64,000 nucleotides of DNA from Candidatus Koribacter versatilis Ellin345 (GCF_000014005.1 NC_008009.1:62001-126000); one strand, 5' to 3'; positions 53,492 through 62,633 are shown, numbered from the stretch's first letter. A program made the numbers and translations. Notes: generated from the letters alone by a model not told the origin.

Positions 53492-54813
53492 TGAGCACGC
53501 CTCCGGTTCCCCCACGTCCCACGGCAAAGGCGCTGAACTGTCCGAGCTGCGGCGCGGCGCTGGTGCTGCGGTCCATGGATCGCGCCGTGACCGTGGTGTG
53601 CGATCACTGCCACGCCATCCTCGATGCCAAAGACCCGAACCTGAAGGTCCTCGAAACCTTTTCGGAAAAATTGACCGACAAGCCGCTGATCCCACTCGGT
53701 TCGCGTGGAACGTTTCGCGGCACCGAGTACGAAGTCATCGGCTTCCAGCGGCGAACGATCCAGGTCGAGGGCACCGACTACAGCTGGCACGAGTATCTGC
53801 TGTTCAATCCGTTCAAAGGATTCCGCTATCTCGTTGAGTACGACGGGCATTGGAACGATGTGAGCCCGACGAAAGGCTTGCCGGCAGTCCGTGGAAGTTC
53901 GGCCGAATATCTGGGCAAAAAGTATTCGCTGTTTCAAACGTCGGACGCACACACAACGTTCGTCCTCGGCGAGTTTCCATGGCAGGTGCGTTTTAACGAC
54001 GCAGCGCAGTGCAACGACTACGTGAATCCACCATTCATGCTCTCCTGCGAACAGACGAGCGAAGAGACAACGTGGTCGTTGGGCGAATACATTCCCGGAT
54101 CCCTGGTGTGGAGCAGCTTTAAACTGCCGGGGGCGCCGCCAGCCGCGGTGGGCGTGTACGAGAACCAGCCCTCACCGCTCGGCACCAGTTGGCGCGGCGT
54201 ATGGAAAAGCTTTGGGCTACTGATGCTGGCGATGATCGTGTTGTTCATCGCGAATGTTGGGATGGGCGCTAGCGAAAAGGTCTTTACCCAGAACTACGTG
54301 TTTACGCAGCCCAAGCCCGGGCAGGAAGCCTCGTTTGTCACGCCGACATTTGAATTAAAGGGACGCATCAGCGACGTTGAGGTCAAGACGAAGTCGAACA
54401 TCAACAACGAGTGGATCTATCTCAATTACGCGCTGATCGACGATGTCAACGGGCAGGCATACGACTTCGGCCGCGAGGTGAGCTATTACCACGGCTCCGA
54501 TTCCGATGGCTCGTGGACAGAAGGCAGCAATGAAGATTCGGTGATCGTGCCCTCCGTTCCCGCCGGACATTACTACTTGCGCGTCGAGCCCGAGTCAGAA
54601 GCGAACTTCGGGCCGATCCAGTACACGGTGACGGTCACCCGCGATGTCCCCGTGATGAGCCTGTACGGATGGGCCTTCCTGGCGCTGCTGGTGCCGGCGG
54701 TCTTCATTTCATGGAAGGCATTCAACTTCGAGCAGATGCGCTGGGCGGAGAGCGACTATCAGCCGGCGGCTGCAGCCATGGGGATGCACGTGAAAGGCGG
54801 CGGCGATGAGTAA
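53491..54813 (+). CDS. DUF4178 membrane protein with N-terminal zinc ribbon (2)
   Basis: The 440-residue protein has the same zinc-ribbon start (LNCPSCGAALVLRSMDRAVT then VVCDHCHAIL) and a DUF4178 domain (IQVEGTDYSWHEYLLFNPFK, GFRYLVEYDGHWNDV). It then adds a hydrophobic helix (SFGLLMLAMIVLFIANVGMG), a beta-rich extracytoplasmic part (about 290-385) and a second helix (LYGWAFLALLVPAVFISWKA). It probably spans the inner membrane. The start codon shares one base with the previous stop. The product may anchor the soluble DUF4178 protein to the membrane; this is inference. Confidence 0.87.
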   Translation: MSTPPVPPRPTAKALNCPSCGAALVLRSMDRAVTVVCDHCHAILDAKDPNLKVLETFSEKLTDKPLIPLGSRGTFRGTEYEVIGFQRRTIQVEGTDYSWHEYLLFNPFKGFRYLVEYDGHWNDVSPTKGLPAVRGSSAEYLGKKYSLFQTSDAHTTFVLGEFPWQVRFNDAAQCNDYVNPPFMLSCEQTSEETTWSLGEYIPGSLVWSSFKLPGAPPAAVGVYENQPSPLGTSWRGVWKSFGLLMLAMIVLFIANVGMGASEKVFTQNYVFTQPKPGQEASFVTPTFELKGRISDVEVKTKSNINNEWIYLNYALIDDVNGQAYDFGREVSYYHGSDSDGSWTEGSNEDSVIVPSVPAGHYYLRVEPESEANFGPIQYTVTVTRDVPVMSLYGWAFLALLVPAVFISWKAFNFEQMRWAESDYQPAAAAMGMHVKGGGDE

Positions 54814-54988
54814 AGCGTTTCTGGTTTACGGCCTTTTGATTCTCGCGGCAGTGGGTTTCGCGCAGTATCGCGGGTTCAGCTTCAATAGTGTGAGTGAGTT
54901 GAAGAATGTGCCACGCTCGGTGCGCGACAATCCGGGCTCTTACCGATCGGTGTACGGCGTTTACCACCATTACACGGGAGGCAAATAG
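54806..54988 (+). CDS. Small membrane-anchored protein of the polyamine operon
   Basis: A 60-residue protein with an N-terminal hydrophobic helix (AFLVYGLLILAAVGFAQY) and a short tail (VRDNPGSYRSVYGVYHHYTG). It overlaps the previous gene by eight bases and is followed directly by the DUF350 gene, so translation is coupled. The family is unrecognised. Its conserved-looking placement between DUF4178 and DUF350 argues for a real gene. Confidence 0.7.
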   Translation: MSKAFLVYGLLILAAVGFAQYRGFSFNSVSELKNVPRSVRDNPGSYRSVYGVYHHYTGGK

Positions 54989-55201
54989 ATGAACCTCATT
55001 CCGGTCACCAACATCGTGAATGCGCTGGTGTTCGCGTTCATCGGCATTTTCATTTTTACGGTTGCGTTCATCGTGCTCGACAAGATGACGCCCTACCACC
55101 TTTGGAAAGAGATCGTGCAGGAGCACAACCAGGCGCTGGCGATCCTGGTGGGAGCGCTCTCTATTGGGATTTGCATCATCATCGCCGCGGCCGTCCACTA
55201 A
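54989..55201 (+). CDS. DUF350 (YjfL-type) membrane protein
   Basis: This 70-residue protein has two hydrophobic helices (VNALVFAFIGIFIFTVAFIV and ALAILVGALSIGICIIIAAA) joined by TPYHLWKEIVQEHNQ, the DUF350 signature. One such repeat occurs here, whereas YjfL proteins can carry two. It starts immediately after the preceding stop and ends immediately before the speE gene. DUF350 proteins are found with polyamine and amidoligase genes, but no activity is established. Confidence 0.88.
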   Translation: MNLIPVTNIVNALVFAFIGIFIFTVAFIVLDKMTPYHLWKEIVQEHNQALAILVGALSIGICIIIAAAVH

Positions 55202-56698
55202 ATGGCGATCCTGCTTTTCATCTCGGTCCTGCTGATCTCGGCGTGTGGGCTCATCTATGAATTGATCGCAGGAACGCTCGCCAGCTATCTGATTGGCGAT
55301 TCGGTCTTCCAGTTTTCGACCATCATCGGCAGCTACCTGTTTGCCATGGGGATTGGCAGCGCGCTGTCGCGCTACATCCGCAGCGGACTGGTGCACCGCT
55401 TCATCTGGATCGAACTGATGGTCGGCCTGATCGGCGGATTTTCATCGGCGCTGCTCTTCCTTGCCTTCGCCTATACGCAGGCATTCGGCTTGCTGATGTA
55501 CACGCTGGTGATCGTCATCGGCGTGCTGTTGGGGCTCGAAATCCCGCTGCTGATGCGGATCGTGCGCGAAAAGTATGACTTCCGCGACACCGTGGCGCAT
55601 GTTCTGACGTTCGACTACATCGGCGCGCTCGGCGCGTCACTACTTTTTCCGGTGCTGCTGGTGCCGAAGCTCGGACTGGTGCGTTCGGCGATGTTGTTCG
55701 GGATCGTGAACGCGCTCGTGGCGCTGTGGTCCACCTTCCTGTTCGGCTCGGAATTGGCGAAGCGAACCATGTTGCGGGCGATGTCGGCGATTGTCCTGAT
55801 TGCGTTGTGCGCGGGCATGGTGAACGCGCGCAAGATCACGGCGGCGGCGGAAGACAACATCTATGCCGATGAAATCGTGTTCGCGCGCGACACGCGCTAT
55901 CAGCACATCGTGCTCACTCGGTTCAAAGACGATCTGCGGTTATTTCTCAATTCACACCTTCAGTTCAGCTCGCGCGACGAGTACCGTTACCACGAAGCGC
56001 TGATCCATCCGGGCCTGTCGGCAGTGCCGGTACCGCGGCATGTGCTGGTGCTCGGCGGTGGCGACGGCCTCGCCGTACGCGAGATTTTGAAGTATCCGCA
56101 GGTCGAGAGCATCACCCTCGTGGACCTCGATCCCGAGATGACCAAACTGTTCAGCACGAATCCAATGCTCACGGCGCTGAATAAGAAATCGTTTCTCGAT
56201 CCCAAGGTGAAAGTCATCAACGCCGATGCGTTTCCGTGGATCGACCAAAGCACGGAGAGCTTCGATTTCATCGTGATCGACTTCCCCGATCCCACCAGCT
56301 ATTCGCTCGGCAAGCTCTACACCACTACGTTCTATCGCGCCGTCGCGCGCCACTTGAGCGAACAGGGATTCATGGTCGTGCAGAGTACATCGCCAATGTT
56401 CGCTCGCGATTCCTTCTGGTGCATTGCCGAGACGCTGAAACAGACGGGCCTGAAGACGTATCCGTACCACGTCTATGTGCCATCGTTCGGCGAGTGGGGC
56501 TTTGTTCTGGCCGGCACGCACGAATACGAAGCGCCGACGTCGCTGCCGCAAGGCTTGCGCTTCGTCAGCACCGCTACGCTCCCCACGCTCTTCCAGTTCC
56601 CACCCGACATGGCGCCGATGAACGTGCCCGCCAATCACCTCAACGACCAGGTGCTGGTGCGCATGTACGACAACGACTGGAAGGACATCAGCCATTGA
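55202..56698 (+). CDS. speE: Membrane-embedded polyamine aminopropyltransferase (spermidine synthase family)
   Basis: The 498-residue protein has seven hydrophobic helices in its first 210 residues (LLFISVLLISACGLIYELIA is the first). An aminopropyltransferase domain follows, with VLVLGGGDGLAVREILKYPQ, the acidic SAM-binding VDLDPEMTKLF, and the catalytic DFPDPTSYSLGKLYTTTFYR. It should use decarboxylated SAM, made by the first gene, to add an aminopropyl group to an amine. The N-terminal membrane region differs from soluble SpeE, so the acceptor may be membrane-bound or exported. The actual product is not shown. Confidence 0.9.
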   Translation: MAILLFISVLLISACGLIYELIAGTLASYLIGDSVFQFSTIIGSYLFAMGIGSALSRYIRSGLVHRFIWIELMVGLIGGFSSALLFLAFAYTQAFGLLMYTLVIVIGVLLGLEIPLLMRIVREKYDFRDTVAHVLTFDYIGALGASLLFPVLLVPKLGLVRSAMLFGIVNALVALWSTFLFGSELAKRTMLRAMSAIVLIALCAGMVNARKITAAAEDNIYADEIVFARDTRYQHIVLTRFKDDLRLFLNSHLQFSSRDEYRYHEALIHPGLSAVPVPRHVLVLGGGDGLAVREILKYPQVESITLVDLDPEMTKLFSTNPMLTALNKKSFLDPKVKVINADAFPWIDQSTESFDFIVIDFPDPTSYSLGKLYTTTFYRAVARHLSEQGFMVVQSTSPMFARDSFWCIAETLKQTGLKTYPYHVYVPSFGEWGFVLAGTHEYEAPTSLPQGLRFVSTATLPTLFQFPPDMAPMNVPANHLNDQVLVRMYDNDWKDISH

Positions 56699-58209
56699 AC
56701 ACGCGGCGCGAGTTCATCCAACTCAGCTGCGCAGCTTTGGTTGGCATGACGCAAAAGTCGGGTCGGCCAATCCCCGGCGGATGGGTAAACGAAAACTTCA
56801 CCGCCGGCCACGCCATCCGCGACCGCCAGCCCTTCGGCGATCCGAAGCAAACAGAGAAGACGACGCTGGTGATCGTCGGCGGTGGCATTGCTGGCCTCAG
56901 TGCCGCCTGGCGCCTGCATAAGCGCGGCTTTCACGACTTCGTGCTGTTGGAGATGAACGACGCAGCCGGTGGTAACGCCCGCTCCGGCGAAAACGAAGTC
57001 AGCGCCTATCCATGGGCAGCGCACTATCTGCCAGTACCGGGCTTGCGCGCGGTGTATGTCCGCGAACTCTTCGAAGACCTCGGCGTGCTAAAGAATGGCG
57101 TGTGGGACGAGCGCCACCTGTGCTTCGCCCCACAAGAACGCTTGTTTGCGTTAGGACGCTGGCAGGATGGCATTGAGCCAGTGGGTCTCGCGCAAGGTGA
57201 TCGCGATCAGTTCGCCAGGTTAGAAGATCTCTTCGCGAAGCATCGCGCGAGCGGCGCATTCACTATCCCCAGCGAACTGGGGCTGACAGAGAAATCTGCG
57301 GACCTTGACCGGCTCTCCTTCGCGCAGTGGCTCGATCAGAATGGTGTCAACAGCGCGCCCATCCGCTGGTACATGGATTACTGCTGCCGCGACGACTACG
57401 GCGCTCTCGCCGCCGACACCTCCGCCTGGGCCGGTATCCATTACTTCTCATCTCGTGAGCCAGTAGAAAGAGGCCCGCTCACCTGGCCCGAGGGCAATGG
57501 CTGGATCACCAAGCAGCTGCTAAAGATCGTCGGCGGCTACGTCCGCACCAGCCAGCCCGTTCGCCGAATCCGCACCGAGAAAAACAAGTACACGGTGCAA
57601 ACCGCTGACACCGCCTATCTCTGCGATGCTGTGATCTTCGCCGCGCCCACCTTCCTCGCGCCCTACATCATCGAGGGCTTCGGCCCCAAGCCCAGCTTCG
57701 AATACTCCCCCTGGCTCACCGCGAACCTCACCCTCGACCGCTCACCTCGTGGCGCGAATCAAGACGAGCGCGCCTGGGACAACGTCGTTATGCACTCACC
57801 CACCCTCGGCTACGTGGACGCCACCCACCAGACCCTGCGGTCCCACGTCGAGAAAACGGTCTGGACGTTCTATTGGGCGCTCGCCGAAGGTGCAGCCGCC
57901 GACAATCGCCGCAAGCTTCTCGCCTCCGATGCCGACTATTGGAAAGACGCCATCCTCCGCGACCTCGAGCGGGTGCATCCTGACATTCGTGCCTGCGTTA
58001 CCCGCATTGACCTCATGCGTATGGGCCATGCCATGGCACGCCCAACGCCGGGCGCGATCTTCGATCCCCAGCGCCGTGAGCTTGCCAAGCTTCGCGGGCG
58101 GCTGCTTTTCGCTAATTCCGACCTCAGCGGATTTTCGATCTTCGAAGAGGCGCAATACCGCGGGGTCAAGGCTGCAGAGGCCGTGTTAGCGGTCCTCGGG
58201 CGAGTGTAA
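56695..58209 (+). CDS. FAD-dependent amine oxidase-like protein with Tat signal
   Basis: A 504-residue flavoprotein starts at TTG 56695, overlapping the speE stop by four bases. Its start NTRREFIQLSCAALVGM is a twin-arginine signal, so the folded enzyme is likely exported. The FAD fold is clear at TLVIVGGGIAGLSAAWRLHK, then LLEMNDAAGGNARSG and AYPWAAHYLPVPG. The C-terminus (LRGRLLFANSDLSGFSIFEE) closes the FAD site. The natural substrate is unknown, but its position after speE suggests a polyamine or aminopropyl-modified product. This is the last gene of the coupled run. Confidence 0.88.
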   Translation: MNTRREFIQLSCAALVGMTQKSGRPIPGGWVNENFTAGHAIRDRQPFGDPKQTEKTTLVIVGGGIAGLSAAWRLHKRGFHDFVLLEMNDAAGGNARSGENEVSAYPWAAHYLPVPGLRAVYVRELFEDLGVLKNGVWDERHLCFAPQERLFALGRWQDGIEPVGLAQGDRDQFARLEDLFAKHRASGAFTIPSELGLTEKSADLDRLSFAQWLDQNGVNSAPIRWYMDYCCRDDYGALAADTSAWAGIHYFSSREPVERGPLTWPEGNGWITKQLLKIVGGYVRTSQPVRRIRTEKNKYTVQTADTAYLCDAVIFAAPTFLAPYIIEGFGPKPSFEYSPWLTANLTLDRSPRGANQDERAWDNVVMHSPTLGYVDATHQTLRSHVEKTVWTFYWALAEGAAADNRRKLLASDADYWKDAILRDLERVHPDIRACVTRIDLMRMGHAMARPTPGAIFDPQRRELAKLRGRLLFANSDLSGFSIFEEAQYRGVKAAEAVLAVLGRV

Positions 58210-58370
58210 ATCCAAGAGCTAACCACTCTTGCCCCCCGATAACCTGTTTTATTGCTTATACCTCCAGCGCAGTTTATGATTCGCGGCACAGCCGCAGAGT
58301 CTCTGCCAGGGTGCCAGCGAAGCGCCTTGGTGTGTTCTGCGGGCGTTCACTTCATTCGCGGCTGGCTCTC

Positions 58371-59591
58371 ATGGATACCAACACGATCCTTATTCTCGCC
58401 CTCGGCGTTGTGCTCATTGCACTGGCAAGCGTCATCATCCCCTATATCAATGCATTGCGCCGGTATGCGGGATACTCCGAGCTGCGTGACGATGCCCGGG
58501 CGATCGAGTTCTTCCTTCGCGGCGAGACCTTCCGTGATTTGAACGACCTGGTGATTACGGGAAACACCCAGAGCTACCGCACGACCTTACGCTTCTCGAA
58601 AGAAGAGAACACGCCCGCGGTCAACATCCGCATGGATGTGCCCGCAACCTTCGACATGATGCTGGTGCCGAAGGACTCACCGGTTACTGAGGGCGGCCAG
58701 GTGGTGAAGACCGGCAACGATCAGTTCGACGCCAAGTGGGTGCTGCGTTCGAACCAGCCGACACAGGCAAAGATCTTTGTGGCCGGCGACACCACGATGA
58801 AGCAGATCAAAAAGCTCTGCTGCTCGTCGCGTACGTTCGTCGAGATTCAGCGCGGAGCCCTGGAAATCAGTGAACTGACCCTTCCTGAAGGATCGCCCAG
58901 CCGCCACCTGATCGACCACATGGAATCCATGGCGGTGATCGGCAAGCAATTGGCGCTGATGCCCGGTGCCGCGCAAGTGAAAGTCGAGCGCGTATCGGCA
59001 CCGCGGCCAACGAGCAAAGTCCTGGCCGCAGTGATCGCGGTGGTTGCCGTCTGTACCGGTATCGCGGCGCTGGCCAACTACGAGCACTCAAAGAAAATGA
59101 ACGCAGCCATGGTCGGTTCGGGTGGATCCCCCGTGGGAATTCCGGCCGACGAGGCCCTGCATATTCCCGACCTCCAGGGATGGCGCCTCGCGGACAGTCC
59201 CGACTTCGATCCCAGCCTGGTGCAGTGGTTGCGCAGCAGCCACGTGCAGCCCACCGGACGCCTGGAAGGCGACTTCGCCGGAGGCGGCGCGGGTGCGGAC
59301 CACGCCTATTTGCTGGTGAACACAAATGGCGGGCATCGCCTCGTAGTGCTGGTGAATAACCAGGTGAAACTCGACCAGCAATTCAACGAAGTCGTTCTCG
59401 TAGCGAAGGTTCCGAAGAGCGCGATCCGCTCCATCAAGATCGAAAATGGCAGTCCTGCAACAGGAAATGCGGACGGGATTTTGGTCGTTACCAACAAAGA
59501 CGATTTGCATTCCGGCGTGGTAGTGAGTTTCAATGGAAACTCGCCCGTTACCGCAGTCCCACAAAACTACAAGTCAACCACGCTGGAGTAA
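58371..59591 (+). CDS. Membrane protein of unknown function
   Basis: The 406-residue protein starts at ATG 58371 with one hydrophobic helix (ILILALGVVLIALASVIIPY). A cytoplasmic-looking mixed domain of about 170 residues follows, then a second helix (VLAAVIAVVAVCTGIAALAN) and a C-terminal beta-rich domain to the end. Cysteines CC at about residue 165 are the only unusual residues. It lies 161 bases beyond the polyamine operon on the same strand and only three bases before the aminotransferase gene. I do not recognise a family. Confidence 0.72.
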   Translation: MDTNTILILALGVVLIALASVIIPYINALRRYAGYSELRDDARAIEFFLRGETFRDLNDLVITGNTQSYRTTLRFSKEENTPAVNIRMDVPATFDMMLVPKDSPVTEGGQVVKTGNDQFDAKWVLRSNQPTQAKIFVAGDTTMKQIKKLCCSSRTFVEIQRGALEISELTLPEGSPSRHLIDHMESMAVIGKQLALMPGAAQVKVERVSAPRPTSKVLAAVIAVVAVCTGIAALANYEHSKKMNAAMVGSGGSPVGIPADEALHIPDLQGWRLADSPDFDPSLVQWLRSSHVQPTGRLEGDFAGGGAGADHAYLLVNTNGGHRLVVLVNNQVKLDQQFNEVVLVAKVPKSAIRSIKIENGSPATGNADGILVVTNKDDLHSGVVVSFNGNSPVTAVPQNYKSTTLE

Positions 59592-59594
59592 GCA

Positions 59595-60782
59595 ATGCTT
59601 CATAAGAACCGGCTGTACACGCCGGGGCCGACCCAACTTCTGCCCTCGGCGCAGTTCGCCATGGCGGCGGCTACCATGCATCACCGTACCGCCGACTTCC
59701 GTGACCTCTACGTACGCACTCTTGCCGACCTGAAATCGTTTATCGGGACCCAGAATGACGTCATTCTCATGGCCTGCTCCGGTAGCGGCGCCATGGAGGC
59801 CTCGGTTTCGAACCTCACTTCACCCGGCGACAAAGTTCTCGTGCTCACTGCCGGAAAGTTCGGTGAACGCTGGAGCAGCCTCGCGAAAGCTTACGGCGTA
59901 AAAACTGAAGTCGTAAGCGCGCCCTACGGTGAAACCTGGACGCTGGATGCCGTCAAAGAAAAGCTCGACGGCGTCAGCGTGGTTTACATGCAGGGCACCG
60001 AGACCTCAACCGGCGTACGCCATGACGTCGAAGGCGTAGCCAAGCTGTTGAAGGGCACCGACACGCTGCTCGTCGTGGACGCCATCACCGGCCTCGGCAC
60101 CACCCACTTCGACGTGGATGGCTGGGGCGTGGACGTGATCATCGGTGGCTCGCAAAAAGCTGTCATGATCCCGCCAGGATTGGCTTTCCTCTCTGTCAGC
60201 GAGCGCGCTTGGAAGAAGATGGACGCGACGAAGAACCCGCGCTTCTACTTCGACTTGCGCAAAGAACGGAAGTCGGCGGCAAAGGGCGAATCGGCCTACA
60301 CACCGGCGACGTCGTTGATCGCGGGACTCGGCGCAGCTTTGGACTTCATCCGCGGCATGGGCAACGGTAATTTGTCTGACGGTCGCCATGCGTTGGTGGA
60401 GAACGCCGAAACCGCGGCGGCCATGACTCGCGCCGCAGCCGAAGCTCTCGGGCTCACGATGTTTGCGAAGCACTCGCCGGCAGCGGCAGTGTCGGCCATC
60501 AACGCCCCCGCGGGCGTGGATTCCGGCGCCATCGTGAAGGGTTTCCGCAACCAGTTCGGCGCGGTGGTCGCAAACGGTCAGGGTGACGAGATGAAGGGCA
60601 AAATCTTCCGCGTCGCGCACCTCGGCTATTACGACTACCTCGACACCATCGCAATCGTGGGCGCACTCGAGCATGTGCTGGCTTCGATCTCGAAGCCCGC
60701 GCACGTTGAGTTTGGACCCGGCCTGCGTGCCGCGCAGTTCGTTTACGCACAGCGCGCAACGTTTGCCGCTGCTACGGTGTAA
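59595..60782 (+). CDS. Class V aminotransferase, alanine-glyoxylate/serine-pyruvate type
   Basis: This 395-residue PLP enzyme starts at ATG 59595. It shows PGPTQLLPSAQFAMAAA near the start, the Asp in LLVVDAITGLGTTHFDVDGW and the PLP-lysine motif GGSQKAVMIPPGLAF. It should exchange amino groups between alanine or serine and glyoxylate or pyruvate. Because serA follows 255 bases away, it might act as the aminotransferase of serine synthesis in place of SerC; this is inference. It is adjacent to the 406-residue membrane protein gene. Confidence 0.9.
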   Translation: MLHKNRLYTPGPTQLLPSAQFAMAAATMHHRTADFRDLYVRTLADLKSFIGTQNDVILMACSGSGAMEASVSNLTSPGDKVLVLTAGKFGERWSSLAKAYGVKTEVVSAPYGETWTLDAVKEKLDGVSVVYMQGTETSTGVRHDVEGVAKLLKGTDTLLVVDAITGLGTTHFDVDGWGVDVIIGGSQKAVMIPPGLAFLSVSERAWKKMDATKNPRFYFDLRKERKSAAKGESAYTPATSLIAGLGAALDFIRGMGNGNLSDGRHALVENAETAAAMTRAAAEALGLTMFAKHSPAAAVSAINAPAGVDSGAIVKGFRNQFGAVVANGQGDEMKGKIFRVAHLGYYDYLDTIAIVGALEHVLASISKPAHVEFGPGLRAAQFVYAQRATFAAATV

Positions 60783-60823
60783 ACGATCTGCTTAGAACGA
60801 CCCGTGTCGAATGCGTCACGTAG

Positions 60824-60867
60824 GACGAGCCGTCGCGGTGTGTATGACGAGCCGTTACGGTGTGTAT
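60824..60867 (+). repeat. 22-base tandem repeat, two copies
   Basis: GACGAGCCGTCGCGGTGTGT and GACGAGCCGTTACGGTGTGT, each followed by AT, sit head to tail at 60824-60845 and 60846-60867. The second runs into a family A unit. Confidence 0.8.
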
Positions 60868-60927
60868 CAGGGCATCGCTTTAGCGATGCCGCAACGCTGC
60901 TTCCACAACAAGGGGCTTTAGCCCCTG
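60864..60927 (-). repeat. REP-like unit (family A), minus orientation, upstream of serA
   Basis: It begins GTATCAGGG, then a variant palindrome GGCATCGCTTTAGCGATGCC, a spacer and the GGGGCTTTAGCCCC palindrome. It lies in the 255-base gap between the aminotransferase and serA genes. Confidence 0.88.
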
Positions 60928-61037
60928 CGAAACCCAACGGCGCGGCGGTTTTGCCGCCGCGCTACCACTCTCCTTCTCGCTGTATCAACCCGGAGTCAAC
61001 CCGCCCGCGGGTGGCTACCACCGCAAGGACCGCTATC

Positions 61038-62633
61038 TTGAAAATCGTTGTCGCCGAAAAAATTGCCAAAGCCGCCATTGATCTGTTCAAGCAGGATCCC
61101 ACGTGGAACGTGGTGACTCCCGACCAGGTCGCCCAGAAAGAACAACTTCTCGAACAGCTCAAGGGCGCCGATGCCCTCATCGTCCGCTCGGCCGTCTTCG
61201 TGGACGCCGCCATGCTTGAGCACGCCGACCAGCTCCGCGTCATCGGACGCGCCGGCGTTGGCGTCGACAACATCGAGCTTGAAGCCGCTACCCGCAAGGG
61301 CATCGCCGTGATGAACACCCCCGGCGCCAATGCCATCGCCGTCGCTGAGCACACCATCGGCCTCATGCTCGCGCTCGCCCGCTTCATCCCCCGCGCCACC
61401 GAAACCATGCACGCCGGAAAGTGGGAAAAGAAGTCGTTGCAAGGCACCGAGCTGCGCGGCAAAACCCTCGGTATCGTCGGTCTCGGACGCATCGGCCTGG
61501 AAGTTGCGCGGCGCGCAGCATCGTTTGGCATGACGCTCGTCGCCCACGATCCCTACGTCTCTCCCGCAATTGCGCACGATGCGAAGATCCGCCTCGCTGA
61601 TCGCGACGAAGTGCTTGCAGTTGCGGATTACATCACGCTGCACGTTGGGTTGACGCCGCAGACGGCGAACATGATCAACGCGACAACGCTCGCCACGATG
61701 AAGAAGGGTGTGCGCATTGTGAACTGCGCGCGCGGCGAACTCATTGACGACGCCGCCCTCGCGGAAGCCGTGAAGTCCGGCCACGTCGGCGGAGCGGCAC
61801 TCGATGTCTTTACCGAAGAGCCGTTGAAGGCATCGCCCTACCATGGCGTGCCCAACGTCATCCTCACCCCGCACATCGGCGGCTCCACTGCCGAAGCGCA
61901 AGATGCGGTAGGCGTGCAGATCGCGCATCAAGTCCGCGATTACCTGCAACGCGGCGTCGTGCAGAACGCAGTCAACATGCCGTCGCTCACCGAGCAGGAG
62001 TACGTCGCGCTGGAGCCATTCATCACCCTAGGCGAACGCCTCGGCAGCCTGCTCGCGCAGCTCGCGGAATCGCGCTTCGAAGAAATCGGCATCCGCTACA
62101 CCGGCCCGCTCGCCGACTGGAAGACCGAGCTCATCCGCAATGCCAGCATCAAGGGCATCCTGCAGCACACCACCGACGAGAGCGTGAACGTCATCAACGC
62201 CAACTCCGTGGCTGAGACGCGCGGCATCCGTGTGCACGAGTCGAAGAAGGAGCACCCGTCGAGCGGCGCCGCCGCCAATGTGCTCGGCCTAACGGTCACG
62301 ACGCCGAAGGGAACGCTCTCTGTACGAGGCACGGTGCTGCATGGCAATTCGCCGCGCCTGCTTTCGTTCGACAACATTGATGTGGAAGCCCCGCTCGAAG
62401 GGACGTTGCTGGTCATTCGCAACCGCGATATCCCCGGCGTAGTAGGACGCGTCGGCACCATCCTCGGCGAGCACGAAGTCAACATCGCAAACTTCGCGCT
62501 AGGCCGTCCCAGCGGCAACAGCGGCGGCAACGCCATCGCAGCGGTGCAGGTCGACGGCCCGCTGAAAGAGCCAGTCCTGCAACAGCTACGCCAGCAGAAA
62601 GCGATCCTGGCTGCGAATGTAGTGCAGTTCTAG
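61038..62633 (+). CDS. serA: D-3-phosphoglycerate dehydrogenase
   Basis: SerA oxidises 3-phosphoglycerate in the first step of serine synthesis. The protein (531 residues) starts at TTG 61038 with AAGGAC seven bases upstream; the longer frame from 60804 runs through repeats. The NAD-binding motif is LGIVGLGRIGLEVARR, catalytic residues are near NCARGELIDD and TPHIGGSTAEAQD, and the substrate part is followed by an intermediate domain and a C-terminal ACT domain (VRNRDIPGVVGRVGTILGEH-like). This is the long form with regulation by serine possible. It ends at a clear terminator. Confidence 0.96.
   Translation: MKIVVAEKIAKAAIDLFKQDPTWNVVTPDQVAQKEQLLEQLKGADALIVRSAVFVDAAMLEHADQLRVIGRAGVGVDNIELEAATRKGIAVMNTPGANAIAVAEHTIGLMLALARFIPRATETMHAGKWEKKSLQGTELRGKTLGIVGLGRIGLEVARRAASFGMTLVAHDPYVSPAIAHDAKIRLADRDEVLAVADYITLHVGLTPQTANMINATTLATMKKGVRIVNCARGELIDDAALAEAVKSGHVGGAALDVFTEEPLKASPYHGVPNVILTPHIGGSTAEAQDAVGVQIAHQVRDYLQRGVVQNAVNMPSLTEQEYVALEPFITLGERLGSLLAQLAESRFEEIGIRYTGPLADWKTELIRNASIKGILQHTTDESVNVINANSVAETRGIRVHESKKEHPSSGAAANVLGLTVTTPKGTLSVRGTVLHGNSPRLLSFDNIDVEAPLEGTLLVIRNRDIPGVVGRVGTILGEHEVNIANFALGRPSGNSGGNAIAAVQVDGPLKEPVLQQLRQQKAILAANVVQF

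Noticed and set aside
60804-61037. A longer N-terminus for serA starting at 60804
   Set aside because: The added residues are translated from tandem and REP-like repeats. TTG 61038 has a ribosome-binding sequence and gives the usual SerA start.
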